From positions 1 to 64,000 of the forward strand of contig JAADHU010000051.1 in assembly GCA_013151645.1 (NCBI GenBank): 64,000 bases of DNA, in the 5' to 3' direction. The notes beneath the pieces are model-generated. The model searched no databases, was not told where the DNA came from, and saw only the letters and a program-made list of their open reading frames with translations. Positions 1 to 8,079 of this stretch are shown here, in pieces; the stretch's first letter is position 1, and every line of letters starts with the position of its first letter. Origin of the DNA: Gammaproteobacteria bacterium. GTDB lineage: Bacteria > Pseudomonadota > Gammaproteobacteria > Steroidobacterales > Woeseiaceae. The translations under genes were made by a program, and so were the position numbers.

Positions 1-246
1 AACGGGCTTGGGTTGGGTGGAAATAGCAGAGTACATATCACGTCCTTGTGTGTGGATAAGTACCTGTATTATATACAGTATAGGCGATTATCTCAATGCA
101 AAACAATTACTTGGCGACCTCGTGGAAACCATAATTGCCGCTTGTGTCTTCTGCTCTATCCTTCAAAGTTGCTGGTCAAGTGCTAGGATCGAGTGATCAG
201 CTCAGAGCGCGGGAATAATTGCACCTGGTTTTCAGGGAGAGAGATC
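1..246. other. Left edge, no gene recognised
   Basis: The first 246 bases contain only a short open frame at 8-196 with no recognisable domain and an odd composition. A Shine-Dalgarno-like GGGAGAGAG at about 235-243 belongs to the gene starting at 247. I see nothing else I can support. Confidence 0.4.
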
Positions 247-1392
247 ATGCGTTTGGATTTCATCATGCATGCGGTGAAAAACACCCTTTCAACGACAATC
301 GCCATCATCGTCTATTTCGTATGGCCAATAGACGCCCATGCTTTATCGTGCGCGCGAAACATCTTCACACTTAACGAAGCGTATGAAGCAGCCGACAGCA
401 TCATTGTCGGAGTGGTGACGGAATGCCAGGAAGAGATTAGTAGCGAACCGTGGGCGAACGGCGGCGGCGGATGCTCATTCGACAGCTTGGAGGTACTCAA
501 GGAATCAACATCACCGCGCGATCATCGCGGTGTCGCCAGCAGTTCAGGCTGTGGTTTGTCTCTGCGCGTGGGGGATCAGTATCTGTTTTTTCTTGATAGT
601 GAAAACAGGCCAATGCGCTTCAGCGGCAGTCTCGCCAACGAACAGTATTTTCTGGTATCCAATGCTTACAAAAGCATCCTTCAAGAATTCAGAGACGGCA
701 TCATTCATGATTTGTCCGAGCCATGGATCTTCAGAGAACACGCGAGCAATTGTTCCCTTTCACACAACGTAGGTGGCTATCGAATTTCCTTCCGCCGGTT
801 AAAAGCGGGCGCTGCAGACCCGTCCGCCGGGAGTTGGAGCCGTGAAACCGTCGACGGAAAAACGATCTACCGGGGCAGCGCTACTTCGACAGGCGCGAAT
901 TCAACATCCTCGTTGCAAGACATGGAAGTTGTCGTGACAGGCGATCTGCAGGAGTATCCTGTCGGCGCGCAAATGCTAAGCGTTTCGTTTCTTGAAAGGT
1001 CAGCGAGTCCGGTGCGAGAGGCAACGTTATCCGTAGGCGCGCAGAGCTGGCCGCTTTACCGAAGGGAAATGTCCTTTTCTTATCGTGGCAGAATGGCCAA
1101 TACTCAAACAGAATACGTGGTCGGCGGGGACGTAGCGGAACAAATACTTTCAGCGATGACAAAACCTTCGAACGTCACGATCTCCGCAGTGCTAGTTAAT
1201 TCGTCCGTTGTCGATACCGAACCGCGATCCGGATCAGCGGAAGCCGCAATTGTATCTAGCGCAGCAGGAACGACTTTGTACAGATCTCGAAAAGAACTTC
1301 CGGAAGCGGTTCTTCGCCTGGAAACACGAACTACACAATTGCCAGCGGCAGCGGAGAGGTTTCAGGCTTGCTATGAAGACGCTGAGCACTAG
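247..1392 (+). CDS. Secreted hypothetical protein, TIMP-like N-terminus
   Basis: This 381-residue protein has an apparent signal peptide: a basic start, a hydrophobic stretch and cleavage near DAHA, leaving a mature N-terminus that begins LSCAR. The ATG at 247 is preferred over an in-frame codon at 193 because a purine-rich Shine-Dalgarno lies 4-12 bases upstream and the signal peptide then starts properly. Mature residues up to about 120 carry several cysteines and the pattern of a netrin/TIMP-like secreted fold (an early cysteine, an 'eAyeaADsIivGvV' block, then GDQYLFFL). The last 200 residues match nothing I recognise. It is monocistronic and probably periplasmic or exported. Function is unknown; the fold call is tentative. 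Confidence 0.6.
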   Translation: MRLDFIMHAVKNTLSTTIAIIVYFVWPIDAHALSCARNIFTLNEAYEAADSIIVGVVTECQEEISSEPWANGGGGCSFDSLEVLKESTSPRDHRGVASSSGCGLSLRVGDQYLFFLDSENRPMRFSGSLANEQYFLVSNAYKSILQEFRDGIIHDLSEPWIFREHASNCSLSHNVGGYRISFRRLKAGAADPSAGSWSRETVDGKTIYRGSATSTGANSTSSLQDMEVVVTGDLQEYPVGAQMLSVSFLERSASPVREATLSVGAQSWPLYRREMSFSYRGRMANTQTEYVVGGDVAEQILSAMTKPSNVTISAVLVNSSVVDTEPRSGSAEAAIVSSAAGTTLYRSRKELPEAVLRLETRTTQLPAAAERFQACYEDAEH

Positions 1393-1485
1393 GGCCCAGC
1401 CAACTCCGGTTGTCGGAAATAGTTACGCTTCCAGGAAATAACCGCCAGAAAAACGAGACTCACAAGAGCTGGTACAAGATACCGC

Positions 1486-1983
1486 CTACCCCGCCTTTAG
1501 CTCCGCGAGCAGCTCATCAATGATGGCGTATCCGCTACCCCAACCTCCGCTCATGCCGTCTTTCATCTTCGCGAAACAGGCGATTTCTGCGTCGGTCGCA
1601 TCCACAGGGATCTGAGCAAGGCGTACATTAGTTCGGTCGCCATTGTCTGCAAAGGTCACGGTCGTCAGCAATATGCGCGGCCAATCCGGCATCATGGGAC
1701 TGGCGGCGATATTCCAGTCCGCATCGGCTGAACAATGATGCCACACCAGTTTTTCCAGTTGGGCGACTTCCTTAAAGATGATTTTTTGATAATTCGAGCC
1801 GCCGCTCATTTTCATCTCGTTGAGCCACACACCATCGGGCTTCAGGTCAAACTTGTGAATGACCGTTTCTACGCCGGGTCCGTACCACCGTTGCAAGAAT
1901 TCGGGGTTCGTCCATGCACGCCAAACCAGTTCAAGCGGCGCGTCAAACTCTCGATCCAGCACAAATTCCGGTAAATCACTCAT
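1486..1983 (-). CDS. SRPBCC/AHSA1-family protein
   Basis: The protein has 165 residues and opens with the family signature EFDAPLELVWRAWT followed by LQRWYGPG. It matches the Hsp90 activator-like (AHSA1) branch of the START/SRPBCC fold, which forms a hydrophobic ligand cavity. Start ATG and the stop of the upstream ArsR gene share ATGA at 1980-1983, so the two are translationally coupled. ArsR plus SRPBCC pairs are very common in proteobacteria; the SRPBCC member is usually thought to bind a small molecule or help tolerance, but its reaction is rarely known. Full length, no anomalies. Confidence 0.9.
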   Translation of the reverse strand: MSDLPEFVLDREFDAPLELVWRAWTNPEFLQRWYGPGVETVIHKFDLKPDGVWLNEMKMSGGSNYQKIIFKEVAQLEKLVWHHCSADADWNIAASPMMPDWPRILLTTVTFADNGDRTNVRLAQIPVDATDAEIACFAKMKDGMSGGWGSGYAIIDELLAELKAG

Positions 1984-2348
1984 GGGTTGGTTTCCTTCTC
2001 ATTGATTTTCTTCATTTTGATAAGGAGGTTATCCAGCTGATCGAAGCTGGTCCCCCACATAGGTCGAAATTCGACCAGCCAATCGACGGCAGTCAGCATT
2101 CTTTCCGCTTTCAGTCTCGCAGGGCGGCGTTGTTTATCGATGTCTCGCTCAATCAAGCCGGCCCGCTCAAGGACTTTCAAGTGCCGGGAGATGGCGGGTT
2201 GACTTATTTCGAACGGTTCTGCGATCTCGTTAACGGACGCTTCACCGTCCGCGAGACGGGACAAGATCGCCCGCCGAGTGCCGTCTGCCAGCGCGTGAAA
2301 AACGACGTCGAGATTCGCGGGGCCAGCTATATTACCGACTTGTTCCAT
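1980..2348 (-). CDS. ArsR-family winged-helix regulator
   Basis: A 122-residue regulator with a typical ArsR winged helix: LADGTRRAILSRLADGEASV, NEIAEPFEISQPAISRHLKV as the recognition region, then a beta wing. It lacks the CVC-type metal motif of classical ArsR/SmtB sensors, so it fits the subgroup that travels with SRPBCC genes. Two in-frame ATGs exist, at 2354 and 2348. A good promoter (-35 at 2378-2383, -10 at 2355-2360) abuts the first, placing transcription start near the second, which I therefore chose; the message would be leaderless. The long upstream in-frame extension to 2495 is unlikely to be translated. It ends in the ATGA overlap with the SRPBCC gene. Confidence 0.85.
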   Translation of the reverse strand: MEQVGNIAGPANLDVVFHALADGTRRAILSRLADGEASVNEIAEPFEISQPAISRHLKVLERAGLIERDIDKQRRPARLKAERMLTAVDWLVEFRPMWGTSFDQLDNLLIKMKKINEKETNP

Positions 2349-2354
2349 AACCAT

Positions 2355-2383
2355 ATTGTTATATATTAACACCCGCCTGTCAA
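2355..2383 (-). promoter_or_regulatory. Promoter and operator of the arsR-like gene
   Basis: Read on the minus strand there is a perfect TTGACA (2378-2383), a 17-base spacer and AACAAT (2355-2360). The inverted repeat TGTTATATATTAACA (2357-2371, arms TGTTA/TAACA) overlaps spacer and -10, which suits a self-repressing ArsR operator. The start codons follow the -10 almost directly. Confidence 0.55.
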
Positions 2384-2463
2384 TACCAACACTCGGAAGG
2401 CGCGCCGATGTCGTCCGATTGCCGTAACGGTCTGACTCACAAAGCCATTTCGGTGCGCATGCA

Positions 2464-2495
2464 TGGACATCCCTGTTTATGTCGTGTATATACAC
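2464..2495 (+). promoter_or_regulatory. Promoter and palindromic operator of the marR-like gene
   Basis: TGGACA (2464-2469), a 17-base spacer and TATATA (2487-2492) form a plausible promoter. The -10 lies inside the perfect 12-base palindrome GTGTATATACAC (2484-2495), only 5 bases from the ATG at 2501. The same palindrome occurs upstream of the RND gene, so this is probably the autoregulatory site of the MarR protein. Confidence 0.6.
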
Positions 2496-2500
2496 CTATT

Positions 2501-2950
2501 ATGACCAAGCAAACCCTCGTGCATGAATTGCGAAGCAACGTAGCAGGTGCTTGCGCCTGCCAAAACGCGCGGGAGACCTCCCGCAAGATAACCCGCCTAT
2601 ACGATGAACTCCTGCAACCCGCTGGCATCAAGACCACTCAATTCACATTACTCGCGGCAATTTCCTTACAGGACGACGCGACGCTGACAGACCTCGCCAA
2701 GGTGCTGGGGATGGATCGAACGACGCTGTCGAGAAACCTGCGGCCATTGGAACGGGACGGCCTTATCGAAATGTCCGCAGAGGGCTATCGCCGCGCCCGT
2801 TCAGCAAGCATTACCGAACAGGGAACAACGGTAATGGAAACGGCATTGCCGCTGTGGCGTGCGGCACAGGAAACGCTGAAAAAACGCCTTGGAAACGATA
2901 CCTGGAACCGCTTTCGAACGGATTTATCAGAAGTCAGAAAGCGACTCTGA
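2501..2950 (+). CDS. MarR-family transcriptional regulator
   Basis: A 149-residue MarR-type winged-helix dimer. The N-terminal dimerisation helix contains CACQNARETSRKITRLYDE; the DNA-binding part reads TLTDLAKVLGMDRTTLSRNL followed by a wing. Two closely spaced cysteines near the N-terminus (CAC) could serve redox sensing, but this is speculation. The ATG at 2501 is chosen because the in-frame upstream part crosses the palindromic operator. The gene lies 57 bases before the RND exporter, and both carry GTGTATATACAC, so the likely role is repression of itself and of the exporter operon until a ligand binds. Confidence 0.88.
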   Translation: MTKQTLVHELRSNVAGACACQNARETSRKITRLYDELLQPAGIKTTQFTLLAAISLQDDATLTDLAKVLGMDRTTLSRNLRPLERDGLIEMSAEGYRRARSASITEQGTTVMETALPLWRAAQETLKKRLGNDTWNRFRTDLSEVRKRL

Positions 2951-2970
2951 CCTTTTATTTGTATTTTGTC

Positions 2971-2982
2971 GTGTATATACAC
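2971..2982 (+). promoter_or_regulatory. Second GTGTATATACAC operator, before the RND exporter
   Basis: The perfect palindrome GTGTATATACAC is repeated here, 25 bases before the exporter ATG at 3008. The flanks extend the symmetry loosely (TTTTGTC on the left, GACAAAA on the right after a TA). It matches the site before the adjacent MarR gene base for base over 15 positions (GTC plus the palindrome). Probable MarR binding site; a TATATA inside could be the -10. Confidence 0.65.
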
Positions 2983-3007
2983 TAGACAAAAATTATTGGA
3001 GATTGAC

Positions 3008-6000
3008 ATGAGTAAGCCCGACACCCGCACAAAGTTTTTCGAGGTCGTAACGAACTGGCCGAAAACCATTCTCGTACTGAGTGTGCTGATCATCATTAGC
3101 CTCGGGTCTTTCGTGCCTCGCTTACACAAAGACACAAGCTCCGACGCATTCATTGCTCCCGATGACCCGGTGGTTCTTTACCGCGATCATGTGCGCGAAA
3201 TATTCGGCCTGGAAGATCCCATCGTCATTGCCGTCATCAACGACGGACCTGAAGGCATTTTCAACCCGGACACGCTCGCGCTGGTCGATACGCTGACGCA
3301 GTCGATAGCAGGACTTGCGAACGTCGACCCCGACCGGGTCACCAGTCTTGCGACCGAATCGAATATTGTTGGCACCGACGAAGGCATGGAAGTCAGCGAC
3401 TTTTTCGATCCCTACCCGGCGACACAGGCACGCGCAGACGAAGTCCGCGCCGCCGTGGCTGATTTTCCGCTATATCAGGGAGCGCTCGTCGCCCGCGATG
3501 GCAGTGCCACGCTCGTCGTGGCGGAGCTTCTGAATCAGGACGCAGCGCAAGACACGTATGAGGAGATTCTTGCGGTGGTGGCGGCAACTCCGACGACGGC
3601 GGGCAACGAAATACACGTTGCGGGCGAAGGCGCCATTTCCGGTTACCTGGCCACTTACATTGACCGCGACGCTACGCGCCTGAATCCGCTCGCAGCGGTG
3701 GTCATTACGTTCGTTCTGATCATTGCCTTTCGAACCTTTGCCGGCGCGATGCTGCCCAACATCATCGTGTTGGGAACGCTGGCGGCAACGTTTGGCTCAA
3801 TGGCTGCGTTCGGCGTTTCGTTTTACGTTATCACCAATGGACTGGCGACAATCCTGATCGGTATCGCTGTCGCGGATTCCATCCATATTATGAGCCAGGT
3901 ATACGAGGAACAAGCCCGCGATCCGGTGCTCGTTTCGTCCCGCCAGGGACGACGTGAGATCGCCATTCGAGCGATGGCAAGAATGTGGAAACCCATCACG
4001 CTAACCACCATTACGACAATCGCGGGGTTCGTCGGTTTATGGCTGGGCGCGGCCATGCCGCCGATGAAATTCTTTGGTTTGTTCGCGGCCGTCGGCGTCG
4101 CGGCGGCCTGGGTTTACTCAATTTTCTTCCTGCCCGCCGCACTGACACTTTTCCCCATCAAGGCCAGTCGACTGTTTCGCGGCGCGAACATTAACGACCG
4201 CTATGGTGCGGCACTTCGCCGATTGGGCGAAATCGCGCTCAGGAAACCAGGCGTGACGCTGGCCATTGCCGCATTCATCGCGCTGGCAGGCGTCGCCGGT
4301 ACAAGTCGAGTCATCGTGCAGGAAGCGCAAATCGAAAACTTCCAGACCGACGAACCCATTTACATCGCCGACAAAGAAATCAATCGTCGTATGGATGGCA
4401 CCAAGTTTCTCGACATCGTCGTCGAAACCGACGAGATAGAGGCTCTGTTCCGGCCCGACCATCTGCGCCGCATCGAGGCGTTGCAGGCGTACGTCGAGCA
4501 ATTCCCCGCGGTACGTGGTTCAACGTCAGTCGTCGACTACATCAAGCAGATGCACAAGGCCGTGAACGAGAACCAGGACGAGTTTTACTCCATCCCGGAG
4601 GATGAGTTTCTGGTCGCACAACTATTCCTGCTGTACTCCGCTTCCGGCAATCCCGATGACTTCGAGGAAGAAATCGATACGGATTATTCACAAGCGAACG
4701 TACGTTTCAACCTGAATGTCGCGGACTACCGGCTATTGACTGAAATCATTCCAGCGATACAGAACTATGTCGATACGGAGTTCAATACCGACGAGATTCG
4801 GGCGAACCTCTCCGGGCGCGTCGCCGTCAATTATGCGTGGCTTAAAACCATCGGCGACAACCACATCAGGAGCCTGCTTTTGGCGCTGGTATTTGTCTGG
4901 CTTGCCGCCGCGGCCATCTTCCGCTCGATTCTTGCCGGTACGCTCTCGCTGATCCCCGTCGGAATGGCCCTCCTGCTGGTCTACGCGGTAATGGGCTTTG
5001 GTGGTATATGGCTTGGTGTCGGTACCTCGATGTTCGCGGCCATCGCGATTGGCTTGGGCATCGATTTCTCGATTCACACGCTGGATCGCATGAAAGAACT
5101 GCTTGCGACCAGAACGGGTAGTTTTGACGAACGCGTTGCGGACCTGTTCCCCTCGACAGGGCGCGCGTTATTCTTCAATTTCGCCGCCCTGGCGCTGGGA
5201 TTCCTGGTGCTCACCAGCAGCGAAGTACCGCCATTGATTCGCTTCGGCATGCTTGTAGCGGTTGCGGTCTCGACAAGCTTCGCCGCAAGTATGACGATTT
5301 TGCCGGCCATCGGAAAAATACTAAGGCCGGCTTTTCTCTTCCCTCGTGACACCGTCTCCGCATCGACGCCATCTACGGTCGCCTCGGCCGGTTCCGTTGC
5401 GGCATTGCTGGTGATCATTTCCATGCTGTTCATGAGTTTTGCCAAAGCCGACATAGCCGACCTGCTGTCCGGAGACGAAGTGATTGACCGAGTCAATGCA
5501 CGCGACGATGGCGAGCAGGTTTCGCGGGCATTGAAGATGGAACTGGTTGATCGGCGGGGAAAATCGCGAATTCGTGAAACGGTTGGCTACCGCCGTTACT
5601 ACGGCGCGGAGAAGCGCACTGTGCTGTTCTACGTATCGCCGACGAACGTCAAAGGAACCGCGTTCCTGACCTACGATTATCCGGATGCACAAACGGATGA
5701 CGATCAGTGGCTCTATCTGCCTGCGTTGCGAAAAGTCCGTCGCATCTCCGCAGCAGATCGTGGTGACTATTTTCTCGGCACTGATTTAAGTTATGAAGAC
5801 ATCAAGAAGGAAAGTCGCATTTCCAGGGAAGACTATGTTTTTTCAACCATTAACACGGAAGAAATTGACGGTCATCTTACCTACGTCGTTGAGGGCATCC
5901 CGGTCGACGATGCAACGGCCGAGGAACTCGGCTACAGCCGCGTGCTGTGGCGGATCGATCCGAACATGTGGATGAGTCGGCTGACGGAGATGTGGGATAT

Positions 6001-6193
6001 TAATGGCAATCGTCTCAAGACCGTGCGTAACAATGACTTTGAGAAAATTCAGGGAATCTGGACGGCACTCCGCCTGACCACCGTCAACCACAAATCCGGG
6101 CACTCGACAATATTTACGTTCTCTGATGTGGACTACCGTACGCCCGTCGATGACAGCATGTTTGAGCAACGTACCCTGCGGCGCGGTCCTTAG
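3008..6193 (+). CDS. RND/MMPL-family exporter fused to a LolA-like domain
   Basis: This is a 1061-residue fusion. Residues 1 to about 785 form an RND-superfamily exporter of the MMPL/hopanoid-exporter type: a first transmembrane segment near 20-40, a periplasmic loop, transmembrane blocks with IAVADSIHIM and later GLGIDFSIHTLDRM, in two repeated halves. A hydrophobic segment at about 793-810 ending SFAKA looks like a former signal peptide. Residues 815-1061 match the outer-membrane lipoprotein-sorting-like (LolA-like) proteins normally encoded by a separate gene beside such exporters. Start ATG follows TTGGAG at 2996-3001. Its substrate is unknown; hydrophobic or lipid cargo moved toward the outer membrane is a reasonable inference. 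Confidence 0.88.
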   Translation: MSKPDTRTKFFEVVTNWPKTILVLSVLIIISLGSFVPRLHKDTSSDAFIAPDDPVVLYRDHVREIFGLEDPIVIAVINDGPEGIFNPDTLALVDTLTQSIAGLANVDPDRVTSLATESNIVGTDEGMEVSDFFDPYPATQARADEVRAAVADFPLYQGALVARDGSATLVVAELLNQDAAQDTYEEILAVVAATPTTAGNEIHVAGEGAISGYLATYIDRDATRLNPLAAVVITFVLIIAFRTFAGAMLPNIIVLGTLAATFGSMAAFGVSFYVITNGLATILIGIAVADSIHIMSQVYEEQARDPVLVSSRQGRREIAIRAMARMWKPITLTTITTIAGFVGLWLGAAMPPMKFFGLFAAVGVAAAWVYSIFFLPAALTLFPIKASRLFRGANINDRYGAALRRLGEIALRKPGVTLAIAAFIALAGVAGTSRVIVQEAQIENFQTDEPIYIADKEINRRMDGTKFLDIVVETDEIEALFRPDHLRRIEALQAYVEQFPAVRGSTSVVDYIKQMHKAVNENQDEFYSIPEDEFLVAQLFLLYSASGNPDDFEEEIDTDYSQANVRFNLNVADYRLLTEIIPAIQNYVDTEFNTDEIRANLSGRVAVNYAWLKTIGDNHIRSLLLALVFVWLAAAAIFRSILAGTLSLIPVGMALLLVYAVMGFGGIWLGVGTSMFAAIAIGLGIDFSIHTLDRMKELLATRTGSFDERVADLFPSTGRALFFNFAALALGFLVLTSSEVPPLIRFGMLVAVAVSTSFAASMTILPAIGKILRPAFLFPRDTVSASTPSTVASAGSVAALLVIISMLFMSFAKADIADLLSGDEVIDRVNARDDGEQVSRALKMELVDRRGKSRIRETVGYRRYYGAEKRTVLFYVSPTNVKGTAFLTYDYPDAQTDDDQWLYLPALRKVRRISAADRGDYFLGTDLSYEDIKKESRISREDYVFSTINTEEIDGHLTYVVEGIPVDDATAEELGYSRVLWRIDPNMWMSRLTEMWDINGNRLKTVRNNDFEKIQGIWTALRLTTVNHKSGHSTIFTFSDVDYRTPVDDSMFEQRTLRRGP

Positions 6194-6212
6194 TTCGACA
6201 GGCGACGAAACA

Positions 6213-7478
6213 ATGCCGAAACCGCACCTGGCCATTCTTATCTTAAGCGCGATCGTCGCGCCTCAATCTGCCGCGGGGTTTTTCGAGAAAGTCGAATTCT
6301 CCGGAATCTTCGAGAGTGAACTCGCGGCGGGAATTGTCTCGGGCAATGCACGGAAAGCGGAATTCACGTTGATACCGGAACTGGTGGTGAATTTCGGCCG
6401 GATTTCGGATATCACCGTGATTGCTCGCTTGCGCAGTGAACTCGCCGACAAACTGGAACCGGGAAAAACTATCGATATAGAGCTGCGAGAAGCCTTTGTG
6501 GATACCGAGATAGGCGCTGCGTATTTACGCGCAGGAAAACAACAGGTCGTCTGGGGACAGGCCGATGGCCTCAAAGTGCTGGACGTTCTGAACCCGCAGT
6601 CTTTTCGGGAGTTTATCCTCGATGATTTCGACGACAGCCGCATACCCTTGTGGATGTTGAATGCTGAAATTCCACTGGGCGGTACCCTGCTCCAGCTCCT
6701 TTGGATTCCGGACAATACCTATGACGACATCCCGCCAGCCGACGGGACTTTCGCGTTCAGCTCGCCAAGAATCATCCCACGCCTTCCAGCGGGGCTCCCG
6801 GTCGAAGTCGCGCCGATTGACCGTCCGGACAGGACCATCAAAGATTCCGATGTGGGCGCAAAACTTTCGGCATTCGTCGGCGGCTGGGACCTGTCGCTAA
6901 ATTACGCTTACCACTATTTCGATCGACCGGTGGTACGCCGTACGATATCGCCAACAGGCATTACCCTGCGCCGGAACTATGAACGCACGCATATTGTCGG
7001 TGGCTCATTGTCCAATGTCTTCGGCGATTTTACGGTGCGTGGCGAAGCCGCTTACTCCAGTGACCGATTTTTCCTGACCGACCGCCTCGAAGACGCAGAC
7101 GGCGTCATACGCGCCGGTGAGTTCTCTTACGTCCTCGGGCTTGACTACCTGGGCTGGCGGGACTGGTTCGTCAGTGCACAGATATTTCAATCCGTGCTTA
7201 CGGAAACCCGGCCCGGCCTGGTTCGCGACAGGATCGATACGAGCGCAACACTGCTGATTCGCCGTGATTTCCTGAACGAATCCCTGCAGGCAGAAGCGCT
7301 GCTCATCCAGAACGTCAACCAGGGCGACGGAGTATTACAAGCCGCCATCCAATACGAGTGGCGCAGCAATCTTCAATTGAAGATCGGAGCCGACGTCTTT
7401 TTCGGAAAATCGACCGGTCTTTTTGGTCAGTTCAATGATCGCGACCGGGTCTCGATCGGTTTCGAACTCGGTTTTTGA
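6213..7478 (+). CDS. DUF1302-like outer-membrane beta-barrel protein
   Basis: The 421-residue product has a signal peptide (cleavage near QSAAG), then alternating amphipathic strands and a C-terminal phenylalanine (GFELGF), the usual end of an outer-membrane barrel. The block LRAGKQQVVWGQADGLKVLD is characteristic of the DUF1302 family, porin-like proteins commonly encoded beside RND exporters and LolA-like proteins. Only 19 bases separate it from the exporter gene, so the two form an operon under the MarR-linked operator. Likely role: the outer-membrane end of the export or lipid pathway; not shown by the sequence alone. Confidence 0.8.
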   Translation: MPKPHLAILILSAIVAPQSAAGFFEKVEFSGIFESELAAGIVSGNARKAEFTLIPELVVNFGRISDITVIARLRSELADKLEPGKTIDIELREAFVDTEIGAAYLRAGKQQVVWGQADGLKVLDVLNPQSFREFILDDFDDSRIPLWMLNAEIPLGGTLLQLLWIPDNTYDDIPPADGTFAFSSPRIIPRLPAGLPVEVAPIDRPDRTIKDSDVGAKLSAFVGGWDLSLNYAYHYFDRPVVRRTISPTGITLRRNYERTHIVGGSLSNVFGDFTVRGEAAYSSDRFFLTDRLEDADGVIRAGEFSYVLGLDYLGWRDWFVSAQIFQSVLTETRPGLVRDRIDTSATLLIRRDFLNESLQAEALLIQNVNQGDGVLQAAIQYEWRSNLQLKIGADVFFGKSTGLFGQFNDRDRVSIGFELGF

Positions 7479-7497
7479 CGACCATTGCCACCAACCA

Positions 7498-7935
7498 CTA
7501 TTCCGCCACCCGTATCTCCGGAGAAAAATTGACCTCGGAGGTCATGGAGTTGGTCACCAGGCACGCGTGTTCGGATTTTTCCAGAATACGCATCGCTTTT
7601 TGTTCATCAGTACCGGCTGGAACGACCAGCACGACGCGCAGGTTAAATCGGCTAAATCGCGTGACTTTCTCCAGCCGTTCCAGAACCCCTTCCACGTCGC
7701 AGTTCAACGACATCCATTCAAATTTGGATGCCCGCGCGATTGCGCGAAACGAGAGAATAAAGCAATCGGCTACCGCGGCGGTCAGCAATGTTTCCGGTGA
7801 CCAAAGATCACCCGGCCCGCCAAATTCAGCGGGTGCGTCGGATGTCATCGATACCAGCCCTGGACTCGCAAGATCGACATTGCCAGCAGGAGTACTGGTT
7901 GCAGCGACAGAGTAATAATGCGGAAGATTTTGCAC
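7498..7935 (-). CDS. OsmC/Ohr-family protein
   Basis: This 145-residue protein keeps both conserved cysteines of the OsmC fold, in AVADCFILSF and in SEHACLVTNS. Family members use them to reduce organic hydroperoxides with lipoylated or thiol partners in the cytoplasm. The start is GTG at 7935, supported by AAGGAAAG 5-12 bases upstream. It is convergent with the DUF1302-like gene and separated by 144 bases from the upstream gene on the same strand. Which subfamily (OsmC, Ohr or YhfA-like) is not settled. Confidence 0.87.
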   Translation of the reverse strand: MQNLPHYYSVAATSTPAGNVDLASPGLVSMTSDAPAEFGGPGDLWSPETLLTAAVADCFILSFRAIARASKFEWMSLNCDVEGVLERLEKVTRFSRFNLRVVLVVPAGTDEQKAMRILEKSEHACLVTNSMTSEVNFSPEIRVAE

Positions 7936-8079
7936 GTTCTTTCCTTGTGATTTCGGTTAATTGAGGCGCGACACCGCGCGGACGGCCTACATATTGGGAC
8001 CGCATCAGGGCTTTACAAGTGCTGCAAGCCGGGGATATACGCGACCGCCCGTTGAAGCGCTGGAATCGATAGCGCCCGT

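Noticed and set aside
8-196. Short open frame at the left edge
   Set aside because: No domain, no ribosome site, composition unlike the coding genes around it.
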